From contig JAGGUS010000141.1 of assembly GCA_021158375.1 (NCBI GenBank), forward strand, positions 1 to 6,544: 6,544 bases of DNA, in the 5' to 3' direction. Positions 1 to 5,728 of the stretch are shown here, piece after piece; position 1 is the first letter of the stretch; each line of letters opens with the position of its first letter. The notes below the pieces were generated by a model that searched no databases, had not been told where the DNA came from, and worked only from the letters and a program-made list of their open reading frames with translations. The stretch is from Thermoprotei archaeon (lineage in GTDB: Archaea; Thermoproteota; Thermoprotei; QMSL01; B3-G16). Both the position numbers and the translations under genes were made by a program.

Positions 1-550
1 CTTAGATCTTGGCGTTCTCTTCGCTTTAAAGAGTATATCTGAGGATTATAATAAGGAAGTGAAATACGACAAGATAAATATAAGAAAGGCTCTCTCACTA
101 TTAATAGTCCTTGGCCTAATGGATGGCCTGCTCTTGGGTATGGCTGGCGGATTAGGGTACTCTTTCCTCCTTACACCATCTATGTCTCTTATAAACGTGT
201 TATGGATAAGTGGAAGCATATCCTACATTATAGTAACAAGGAGTACTTTAAGTACTATGCTTCATCCGTTATTTAAATACATAATAATCACGTGGTGCAT
301 CTTAAAGTCAGGAATACTATTCACCTTTTACCTGAAGTTAACTAGGAAAATTAAGGAAGCAGTAACGGAGAGGAGCAAGTATATAAGGGAACTTGAAGAA
401 GATCTCTATGCTTTAGAACAGTTATCGGAGATAGAAAGACAATTACTAGCTGAACCACCCTTAATTGAGAATTCTGTTTGTCCTAATTGTGGAGCAGAGA
501 TCCCTATAATCGCTAGATATTGTCCTTTCTGCGGGGTTCAGGTTTTATAA
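1..550 (+). CDS. Membrane protein with C-terminal zinc ribbon, 5'-partial
   Basis: The frame is open from base 2 to the TAA at 548-550, so the gene probably begins before the window. A GTG at 59 could serve as a start, but the purine-rich AAGGAA abuts it with no spacer, and the 19 upstream codons (LDLGVLFALKSISEDYNKEV) read like protein. Counting from GTG 59, hydrophobic stretches lie at about residues 11-33, 43-61 and 72-93. A charged, probably coiled-coil segment follows (about 94-130), then a zinc ribbon, CPNC-x10-CPFC, at the C-terminus. This layout fits a membrane-anchored protein whose helical stalk presents a small zinc-binding module, most likely to the cytoplasm. Such ribbons are common in archaeal proteins and do not identify a function; I do not recognise the family. 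The last 13 bases overlap the 3' end of the convergent tnpB. The natural ending just after the ribbon argues that the transposon did not truncate the protein. Confidence 0.72.
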   Translation, partial: LDLGVLFALKSISEDYNKEVKYDKINIRKALSLLIVLGLMDGLLLGMAGGLGYSFLLTPSMSLINVLWISGSISYIIVTRSTLSTMLHPLFKYIIITWCILKSGILFTFYLKLTRKIKEAVTERSKYIRELEEDLYALEQLSEIERQLLAEPPLIENSVCPNCGAEIPIIARYCPFCGVQVL

Positions 551-1740
551 CATTTAATTACGAAGTTCATCCCTTCATCTTTATTCCCCTTCATCCCTTC
601 TTGGGTTTGCATCTGGTCAGGGGCTTTCAGGGTAACCCCAGATACCCCACATTTTGAGATTAAGTTAAAGCATGCTATAACATCTCTATCTCCTATAAAA
701 CCACATCTACTACACCTTAGAATTCTATCGTTAAACGCTATTAATTTATTATTACATTTTGGACAAAGACTAGATGTTCCTTTTGGATTAACTTTCATTA
801 ACAGTATTCCCTTTTCTAAACATTCATATTCTATATATGATAATAATTTGTGATAAGCCCATAATGAGAGTTTTTTGTTAAACTTAGCGCCCCTCTTGCT
901 ATTGGCTCTTAGGTTTTTAAGATTTTCTACAACAATTAAGCTTCTATGTTTTAATGCCATATTTGTTATCTCCTCCGCTATTTTATGACATGAATCATTA
1001 ATTATGTTCCTCATCCTTCTACCGTGTTTTCTAATGGCTTCTCTAATTCCTTTAACATATTTCCATCGCTTTGGGTATCGTTTCTGTATTCTCTCAATCC
1101 AAATCCTGTGGCATAGTGCTCTTCTTAAAGGAAAACTTAATCTCTTAACCTTGATTACTCTCCTACTATCCTTAATTAGTATGGTAACATTATCAAAGTT
1201 TACATCAATAGCAAGAACGCTTCTTATGTTGTACTGTTTAACTTCTCTCCTAAACTCTATACATATCCAAAACCTTGAACCGTCATACTTTATCATTAGT
1301 TCGTAGTTATTCCAGTTCATGTACTTTAAGAACCTCTCTTTTGGTGCTACTAGCTTTATCTTAACCTCCTTTCCACCTAGAACCTTAACTATTAACTCTT
1401 GGTTCTCTAAGTCTAACTTGTAGTCATATTTGTCTATTCTAGCTGTTAGCATTCTCAATACTGGTTTACTACCATTAGATTTCTTAACCGCTTTGACAAC
1501 ACTCCTAGCATAATAATATATTTGCTTTACATGATGTGCTCTAAACCCCTTACCTCTTAGCTCATGGTAGAATCTTCTATGTAATGTCTTGACTGAAGGT
1601 ATATTCTTTTCATTCCATATTTGATTTATTATATATTGCGTGTAGTCTCTAAAAGCTCTTAAGAATTTTATTAACTCACCACTCTCCTCTGGAAGACCCA
1701 TAACCTTAAGGGTCTCAACAGCCTTCATCGGAGAGTTCAC
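538..1740 (-). CDS. tnpB: TnpB, RNA-guided endonuclease of IS200/IS605 family (OrfB)
   Basis: This 400-residue protein is within the usual TnpB length range. The N-terminal part (about 1-170) matches the wedge/helical region. The RuvC-like core shows AIDVN (D179), IVVENL (E272) and GDRDVIAC (D353), the expected D-E-D triad. A zinc finger between the last two motifs has CPKC (326, 329) and CSRC (343, 346). All key residues are present, so the protein may be active. Known TnpBs use an RNA from the element's right end to cut DNA at sites bearing a short adjacent motif, favouring element retention; no TnpA transposase is present here. The start is GTG 1740, about 27 bases from a TATA box and so probably leaderless. 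ATG 1728 (MKAVETLK) is a real alternative, with GGTG 9 bases upstream. The C-terminal tail after about residue 375 is low-complexity, and its last codons overlap the neighbouring zinc-ribbon gene, so they may derive from flanking DNA. Confidence 0.93.
   Translation of the reverse strand: MNSPMKAVETLKVMGLPEESGELIKFLRAFRDYTQYIINQIWNEKNIPSVKTLHRRFYHELRGKGFRAHHVKQIYYYARSVVKAVKKSNGSKPVLRMLTARIDKYDYKLDLENQELIVKVLGGKEVKIKLVAPKERFLKYMNWNNYELMIKYDGSRFWICIEFRREVKQYNIRSVLAIDVNFDNVTILIKDSRRVIKVKRLSFPLRRALCHRIWIERIQKRYPKRWKYVKGIREAIRKHGRRMRNIINDSCHKIAEEITNMALKHRSLIVVENLKNLRANSKRGAKFNKKLSLWAYHKLLSYIEYECLEKGILLMKVNPKGTSSLCPKCNNKLIAFNDRILRCSRCGFIGDRDVIACFNLISKCGVSGVTLKAPDQMQTQEGMKGNKDEGMNFVIKCYKT
566..600. 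repeat. Two copies of an 11-base direct repeat at the tnpB 3' end
   Basis: TTCATCCCTTC occurs at 566-576 and again at 590-600. The offset is 24 bases, or eight codons, so the tnpB frame is kept and EGMK and EGMN are encoded in its C-terminal tail. The repeat lies where the element's right end and omega RNA are expected. It may be a small tandem duplication or a functional subterminal motif. Confidence 0.6.
611..643 (-). other. Fold-back (ATCTGG/CCAGAT) inside the tnpB 3' end
   Basis: ATCTGG at 611-616 is the exact reverse complement of CCAGAT at 638-643. Inside, GGGG (620-623) can pair with CCCC (636-639) in a competing register. As RNA from the tnpB strand this gives a 6-bp stem with a 21-base loop, or a shorter GC-rich stem. 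It codes for about SGVTLKAPDQ, a segment with similar counterparts in other crenarchaeal TnpBs, so protein constraint is an alternative explanation. Confidence 0.4.
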
Positions 1741-1762
1741 CAGTAATGTTTATGTTAGGAAG

Positions 1763-1772
1763 ATTTATAAAT
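1763..1772. promoter_or_regulatory. Palindromic TATA box shared by divergent genes
   Basis: ATTTATAAAT is a perfect 10-base palindrome and continues as TTTTAT on one side. Its centre (1767.5) is about 27 bases from the tnpB GTG at 1740. In the other direction it predicts a transcription start near 1794, 10 bases before the small gene's ATG at 1804. An archaeal TATA box is positioned about 26 bases upstream of transcription, so one box fits both genes. The A-rich flank (ATAAA) expected of a BRE is better on the tnpB-reading strand. Confidence 0.5.
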
Positions 1773-1803
1773 TTTATCCTACTGTATATGCATAGGTGTC
1801 TCT

Positions 1804-1947
1804 ATGGCTGAAATAACTCTTGTTCACGGAAGTATAATTAAGTATAGAGGAGATGTGTATATACTATATCCTGTCAAAGAGGATAGGGGGAAATTAAAGA
1901 AACTTCATAGAAAGAAAGTACATGCAATAATAATAACAGAAGATTAA
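1804..1947 (+). CDS. Small 47-residue protein, AbrB-like layout possible
   Basis: ATG 1804 is preceded by GGTG (1795-1798) at a 5-base spacing and by a TATA box at the right distance, so this short frame is well supported. The protein begins MAEITLVHGSIIKYRG and ends KKVHAIIITED. It alternates short hydrophobic strands (ITLVHGSII, GDVYILYP, VHAIIIT) with a basic middle (KLKKLHRKK). That strand pattern, a G-x-V-Y-I-x-x-P centre and the acidic end recall swapped-hairpin AbrB-type DNA-binding proteins and antitoxins, but the match is by eye and weak. No toxin gene lies beside it. It is transcribed away from tnpB and probably shares its promoter region. The same frame stays largely open past its stop, to 2049, interrupted by stops at 1945 and 1966, which may be a decayed extension. 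Confidence 0.62.
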   Translation: MAEITLVHGSIIKYRGDVYILYPVKEDRGKLKKLHRKKVHAIIITED

Positions 1948-1962
1948 AAACTGCAACAAATG

Positions 1963-1971
1963 TTATAAAAA
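1963..1971 (+). promoter_or_regulatory. TATA-like box upstream of the peptidase gene
   Basis: TTATAAAAA is the best TATA match between the small gene and the peptidase. It predicts a transcription start near 1993 and a leader of about 60 bases before ATG 2056. A weaker AT-rich site near 2018-2024 would give a short leader instead. The region is AT-rich, so chance matches are likely. Confidence 0.3.
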
Positions 1972-1980
1972 ATCATAAAA

Positions 1981-2000
1981 CCTAAAACAGTTCGTTTAGG
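1981..2000. repeat. Inverted repeat CCTAAA-N8-TTTAGG
   Basis: Six-base arms at 1981-1986 and 1995-2000 are exact reverse complements around an 8-base centre. The repeat lies just after the TATA-like box and over the predicted start of transcription of the peptidase gene, a position suited to a repressor site. It could equally be a leader hairpin or chance in AT-rich DNA. Confidence 0.35.
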
Positions 2001-2055
2001 CATACAATTGAACAAGACTAAAATAGGCGTAAAAGAATTCATAAAATAGGGAGCG

Positions 2056-3687
2056 ATGAATAAGATCAAGAGAATAGTTAGACATCCTTTATTCGTATTA
2101 GTAATAGCGTCATTAATCGTAGTCATAGGGTTCTTCGCGGAAAACCTATGGTTCAGATATAGGGGAAAGCGCCTTTATGAGTACTATTTCAGCATGATAG
2201 ATGATAAATATCTTCACGTATCCGTAAGATATACTGTTAAAGAGGGAATGTACACAAAGGATCTATCAGAAGTAGTTCTTCCCCATAACTTTAACATTAG
2301 TGAAGTTAACATCATTAGGGGTAATATAACGCATTGGGCATTAGTGCCGTATAATTATTTCTATGATGTATATAAGTTTGAATACGTAACTGATGGCAAG
2401 GGGTTGTTCATAGTTGAGTTCAACTATACTTTAAAGTACGGAGTTCTTATAGTAGAGCCTTATGCGATGTTTCTCTCACCTATGATATATCACGATAAAA
2501 AAGCAATTGGAGTAGCCTATATTAACCTTCGTCTTCCGAGAGCTAGAGTACTTCAAATAAATCCATATCCTAGCAAGGTCTTTGAAGGAAAGGAGGAACT
2601 TATAGTAAAGTACAGATGGACTGAAAGCCCAGGTAGGATATGGATGATATTAAGGATATCAGAGACGAGTACTATAGTAAATATAACATCGCCACCTTTC
2701 ACTTTCGTAACTCCAAGCAGATATACTGAAGAGGCTAAGATGATATTGGATGTATATTCCAAGGCATATCCTATATTAGCAAATATAATAGGAGTAAATC
2801 TCCAGAACGTAATAGTTAGGTTCTTTGTCCCTAAGATATATTCAGAGATATATATCATAGGATTCGTTCCCTATAGTCCTCCACCTAGACCTAATGAGAT
2901 ATACCTTAACGTCATATATCTTAGATCTTACAGAGGTATGTTAGAGTATGGTGCGGTACATGAGTTAGTTCACCACTTTCTGCTTAAAGTAGGGATATCC
3001 CCTTATGGCCTACTATGGGTTCATGAGGGGCTTGCGGAATATTTGGGAATAACAGTAACTGCAATTATAGATAAGGAGGGAAAGTTTACTGCGGGAATTG
3101 AGAAGAGAAAGGAGTTACTCAATACCCTTGCTTCGTTACTTAATAATAAGTATGGATTCGTTCAGAGATGGATGTCCTCAGCGGTTTCCGGAAATGTCAT
3201 GTATTGCTATGCAGCCTCCTATACGATATTCAAAAAACTCGTAGATGAATATGGAGGCTTGAACTTCCTATATAGGGTTTTTGATGAGATGCGAAAGTAC
3301 GGAGAGGTAACATCAACATCTATGTTTATAGAGATTTTAAGTAATGTAGCGGGCCAGAAAGTATACTCTGTATTCAAGGAATGGGGATTTATAATAGTCC
3401 GTAAAGAGGAGGTAGTTAAAGCCTTGAATGTATGTGAGAATTTGATGAACCAACGCAATATACTCTCTTACTTCATAAAAAATAATATGGATAAAGCCAG
3501 GTTCTATATTAACAAAGGTTTCTATGCAACCGCTTTATCATTACTTCATAAAGCGTTTATCCTGACCTTGCTTGGAATAATCATAGAGTATCTGGGTATA
3601 ATGAGTTTGTCCGGAATGATCATTTTCTTAATAATAATAGCTATAGAGTTGAAGCTTTGGAGAAAGGGGGAAGTATTAGGGAGTTAG
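2056..3687 (+). CDS. Membrane-anchored gluzincin-type metallopeptidase
   Basis: This is a predicted zinc-dependent peptidase. HELVH at residues 302-306 gives the two zinc histidines and the catalytic glutamate, and E324 in WVHEGLAEY is the likely third zinc ligand. The spacing is HExxH-x17-E, one shorter than the x18 of classical M1 aminopeptidases. A downstream YCYAASYTIFKKLVDEYG (383-400) matches the usual helix of MA-clan peptidases. A basic N-terminus (KIKRIVRH) precedes a membrane helix at about 11-28, so the bulk should face outward. Four N-glycosylation sequons (N80, N90, N123, N209) in the beta-rich region before the peptidase domain agree. Hydrophobic segments near 500-515 and 518-534 give a C-terminal anchor. 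The ATG at 2056 has GGGAG only two bases upstream, a short spacing. It is probably a surface peptidase in the M1-like group; its substrate is unknown. The next gene starts 54 bases downstream. Confidence 0.85.
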   Translation: MNKIKRIVRHPLFVLVIASLIVVIGFFAENLWFRYRGKRLYEYYFSMIDDKYLHVSVRYTVKEGMYTKDLSEVVLPHNFNISEVNIIRGNITHWALVPYNYFYDVYKFEYVTDGKGLFIVEFNYTLKYGVLIVEPYAMFLSPMIYHDKKAIGVAYINLRLPRARVLQINPYPSKVFEGKEELIVKYRWTESPGRIWMILRISETSTIVNITSPPFTFVTPSRYTEEAKMILDVYSKAYPILANIIGVNLQNVIVRFFVPKIYSEIYIIGFVPYSPPPRPNEIYLNVIYLRSYRGMLEYGAVHELVHHFLLKVGISPYGLLWVHEGLAEYLGITVTAIIDKEGKFTAGIEKRKELLNTLASLLNNKYGFVQRWMSSAVSGNVMYCYAASYTIFKKLVDEYGGLNFLYRVFDEMRKYGEVTSTSMFIEILSNVAGQKVYSVFKEWGFIIVRKEEVVKALNVCENLMNQRNILSYFIKNNMDKARFYINKGFYATALSLLHKAFILTLLGIIIEYLGIMSLSGMIIFLIIIAIELKLWRKGEVLGS

Positions 3688-3701
3688 CATTTAATCTTCC
3701 C

Positions 3702-3741
3702 TTAAATATGAATTACCTTCTTTATCATTCAAGGTGGTAAA
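3702..3741 (+). promoter_or_regulatory. TATA-like box and ribosome binding site of the RecA-like gene
   Basis: TTAAATA (3702-3708) could be a TATA box, predicting transcription from about 3731. AAGGTGGT (3731-3738) is a strong ribosome binding site three bases before TTG 3742 and decides this start. The distance between the two leaves almost no leader before the ribosome site, so the gene may instead be read from upstream. Confidence 0.4.
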
Positions 3742-4557
3742 TTGAGTCAAATTGACGTTAAAATGCGAGGAGAAATATCATTTGACTCTGAAGTAAGCTA
3801 CTTAAGTTTCGGTGATAGCAAACTCGATGAGGAGTTGAGCATAGAGAGAGGAAGTACCGTCATGTTCTTTGGAGCTCCATTTACAGGAAAGACTTCGTTC
3901 TGTATATCAGCATCAATAGCTGAAATAATTAATGAAGGAAAAGTATTTTACATAGATTCTGAAGGAGGAGTTTCACCTGCCAGAATAAAGAGAATTGCAA
4001 AAGCTAAGCATATAGACTTAGAGAGACTAGTGGAAAGGCTAAAGTTGATTCGTGTTAGGAATCTAAAGGAACTTTTAGGATATGCTGGATATGCCATACG
4101 AAGTGGATACGACTTAGTGATAATGGACAGTATAAGCAGACCATATTTAGTTGAGTTGAAAAGACACAACAGTGATGAACTAGAGATGGACGTTTATACG
4201 GCATTAGTAGAGTTGCAAGAAGAAGCTATGGATAATGAAACTTCAGTAATTGTGGTGAGCGAAGTAAGAAGAAAAAGGAATGTAAATGAGCTTAAAGATT
4301 TCGATCCACATGATATGTTATTTCTTGACGATACGCCATGGCCTATATCGACGTTAGGATCTGTAGCTAAGAATGCTATAGGCCTTATAATAGTCAAGAA
4401 GAGAAGGTTTGCTTTCATAGAAAGACATTTGAGTAGACCTTCCATATATGAGGATATGAAGTATATAGAGTTTAGGATTACAGATCAAGGCGTTAAATAC
4501 GTCGGTGAAGTTGATATCTCGAGCTCCTCTATATCGTATAGGGTAAATTTATATTAA
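3742..4557 (+). CDS. RecA/RadB-like ATPase (archaeal RadA paralogue)
   Basis: This is a 271-residue RecA-fold ATPase. Walker A is GAPFTGKT (44-51), followed by YIDSEGG (70-76), typical of RadA/RadB. Walker B is LVIMD (125-129). VIVVSEVR (169-176) sits where RadA has its TNQVR strand. The tail FIERHLSRP ... FRITDQGV (225-251) matches the RadB-style end of the core. The N-terminal helix-hairpin-helix domain of RadA (about 60 residues) is absent, so it is not the main recombinase. Crenarchaea lack true RadB but carry RadA paralogues (aRadC) thought to modulate recombinational repair; this is the best fit, with a KaiC-type regulator as the alternative. The start is TTG 3742, chosen for its strong GGTGGT site. 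The protein should be cytoplasmic. The gene is followed by an inverted repeat and then the epimerase; I see no functional link between them. Confidence 0.82.
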   Translation: MSQIDVKMRGEISFDSEVSYLSFGDSKLDEELSIERGSTVMFFGAPFTGKTSFCISASIAEIINEGKVFYIDSEGGVSPARIKRIAKAKHIDLERLVERLKLIRVRNLKELLGYAGYAIRSGYDLVIMDSISRPYLVELKRHNSDELEMDVYTALVELQEEAMDNETSVIVVSEVRRKRNVNELKDFDPHDMLFLDDTPWPISTLGSVAKNAIGLIIVKKRRFAFIERHLSRPSIYEDMKYIEFRITDQGVKYVGEVDISSSSISYRVNLY

Positions 4558-4577
4558 TGTAAAAGCTTATTTTACAT
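4557..4577. promoter_or_regulatory. 8-bp inverted repeat over the epimerase promoter
   Basis: ATGTAAAA (4557-4564) and TTTTACAT (4570-4577) are perfect arms around GCTTA. The right arm overlaps TTATTTTA (4568-4574), the best TATA candidate, which predicts transcription from about 4597, 12 bases before ATG 4609. A protein bound here would block TATA recognition, so it looks like an operator. A transcript hairpin ending the upstream gene is the alternative, but no long U-tract follows. Confidence 0.45.
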
Positions 4578-4590
4578 CTAGCATACTAGA
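4577..4590. repeat. Second short inverted repeat TCTAG-CATA-CTAGA
   Basis: Five-base arms at 4577-4581 and 4586-4590 surround CATA. It directly abuts the larger inverted repeat and lies between the TATA candidate and the predicted transcription start of the epimerase. It may form a composite regulatory site with its neighbour; being short, it could be chance. Confidence 0.3.
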
Positions 4591-4608
4591 ATAGGATTGG
4601 TGTTCATA

Positions 4609-5712
4609 ATGAGAATAGATCGAGTGACGATATACTCCTTTAGTGTAAAATTAAAGAGCCCCTTTAAAATTGCATTAGGAGTGAGTACTACGAGTAGTGG
4701 ATATATAGTGAGAATAGAGACAAACAATGGATTAATTGGGTATGGTGAGGCGAGTCCTGCTAAGAATATACTTGGAGATGATATGGAATCCTGCCTTACT
4801 ACACTAAAGTTGCTATCAAAGAAGATAGTAGGAATGGAAATAAAGTCTATGGAAAAATTAGAGGGGATTATTTCAGGGATTAAAGGGTCTGCATCAGCAA
4901 AATGCGCTATCAGTATGGCATTATGGGATTTGTGGGCTAGGGCTCATGAAGAGCCATTATACATATTGCTTGGAGGAGATAAACCAAGAATAGAAACAGA
5001 TTACACTATAGGAATAAAGGGTGTTAAAGAAACTGTTGATGAGGCGGTTATGTTAGCAAAGATGGGTTTCAAGACATTAAAGATAAAAGTTGGGGAGGAT
5101 CCCAAGGAGGATGTAGAAAGGATAAGGGCTGTTAGGGAGGCATTGGGGGATAAGGTGAACATAAGAATTGATGCAAATCAAGGCTGGAATTACGAAGAAG
5201 CCCTTTGGGTCATTAAGGAGATAAAGGACTTAGACATCCAGTTAATAGAACAACCACTTCCAGCTAATGATTTGAAGGGGTTGGCGAAATTAAAGGCGAA
5301 AAGCGATATCCCTATAATGCTAGATGAAAGTATCCATAACTCCTACGATGCCATTACAGCCATAAAGCTGAATGCCTGTGATGTAATAAATATAAAATTA
5401 ATGAAGGCTGCCAGTATAAAAGAAGCTATTAAAATAGCACATATAGCTGAGGCCGCTGAAATTCCAGTTATGGTTGGCTGTATGGCGGAACTTCAAGTTG
5501 GGATATTAGCAGGAGTGAACTTTGCATGCGGATTAAATGCAATTAAGTATGCTGATTTAGATGCAGATCTGATGGCAGAGAAGAGCATAGTGAACGTTAG
5601 AAGCATGGAGGTACCCTTTAGATTCCCTATAGAAAGGCCAGGGTTAGGATTTGAGGATAAGGACATAAATTACGATCTATTAACTAAGGAAGCGGAGGTG
5701 CATAGAGATTAG
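4609..5712 (+). CDS. Dipeptide epimerase, enolase superfamily
   Basis: This predicted enzyme inverts the alpha-carbon of a dipeptide residue, as in L-Ala-D/L-Glu epimerases of the muconate-lactonizing subgroup. From ATG 4609 it is 367 residues, normal for the family. An N-terminal capping domain (about 1-120) precedes a TIM barrel. Visible catalytic parts are KIK (K158, K160), metal ligands D188 (DANQGW), E214 (EQP) and D239 (DES), and the opposing base K263 (NIKLMK). A D-L-D motif at 316-318 matches the DxD that binds the dipeptide amino group and separates this group from o-succinylbenzoate synthases and cycloisomerases. ATG 4609 is preferred because GGTG (4599-4602) lies 6 bases upstream; TTG 4597 and GTG 4600 are in frame but poorly placed. 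Archaea lack murein, so the substrate is probably another dipeptide. The membrane protein gene starts 16 bases downstream, suggesting co-transcription. Confidence 0.88.
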   Translation: MRIDRVTIYSFSVKLKSPFKIALGVSTTSSGYIVRIETNNGLIGYGEASPAKNILGDDMESCLTTLKLLSKKIVGMEIKSMEKLEGIISGIKGSASAKCAISMALWDLWARAHEEPLYILLGGDKPRIETDYTIGIKGVKETVDEAVMLAKMGFKTLKIKVGEDPKEDVERIRAVREALGDKVNIRIDANQGWNYEEALWVIKEIKDLDIQLIEQPLPANDLKGLAKLKAKSDIPIMLDESIHNSYDAITAIKLNACDVINIKLMKAASIKEAIKIAHIAEAAEIPVMVGCMAELQVGILAGVNFACGLNAIKYADLDADLMAEKSIVNVRSMEVPFRFPIERPGLGFEDKDINYDLLTKEAEVHRD

Positions 5713-5728
5713 CCTGCTGAGAAGAACC

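Larger units (their letters stand above)
555..660 (-). ncRNA. Candidate omega (right-end) RNA region of tnpB
   Basis: In characterised tnpB elements the guide scaffold overlaps the 3' end of tnpB and continues into flanking DNA. Here that region has an ATCTGG/CCAGAT fold-back (611-643), a competing GGGG/CCCC pairing within it, and a purine-rich stretch with an 11-base direct repeat. The guide would then read into positions below about 555, antisense to the end of the zinc-ribbon gene. Placement rests on family knowledge plus these structures; the ends are approximate. Confidence 0.28.
538..1740 (-). mobile_element. tnpB-only IS200/IS605-type element (ends not defined)
   Basis: An intact tnpB with no tnpA partner defines an IS1341-like, tnpA-less element or a domesticated tnpB. 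Elements of this family lack terminal inverted repeats and do not duplicate their target, so the ends cannot be read directly. The coordinates given are those of tnpB. The true left end should lie between 1741 and 1803, since a small gene starts at 1804. The right end should lie near 540-600, where tnpB meets the zinc-ribbon gene. An empty-site comparison with a relative would fix both ends. Confidence 0.6.

Noticed and set aside
580..660. CTGA pairs and GATGAA motifs on the minus strand, possible C/D RNA
   Set aside because: No exact RTGATGA box and the order is wrong; the motifs fall within tnpB codons.
1004..1306. 100-codon plus-strand frame opposite tnpB
   Set aside because: It lies wholly inside tnpB, which has clear family motifs; the leucine-rich content is what the reverse strand of this coding sequence produces.
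1787..1794. TATGCATA palindrome upstream of the small gene
   Set aside because: Eight bases in AT-rich DNA at the presumed transcription start; too short to claim as an operator.
1944..2126. 60-codon minus-strand frame before the peptidase
   Set aside because: It overlaps the peptidase start, has no recognisable motif or ribosome site, and reads like complement of AT-rich DNA.
2553..2858. 101-codon minus-strand frame inside the peptidase
   Set aside because: Entirely antisense to a well-supported gene, with no independent signals.
3219..3458. 79-codon minus-strand frame inside the peptidase
   Set aside because: Shadow of the peptidase gene with no motif or start signals.
3948..4445. Two minus-strand frames (3948-4169 and 4194-4445) inside the RecA-like gene
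   Set aside because: Both are antisense to conserved ATPase motifs and show no protein-like features.
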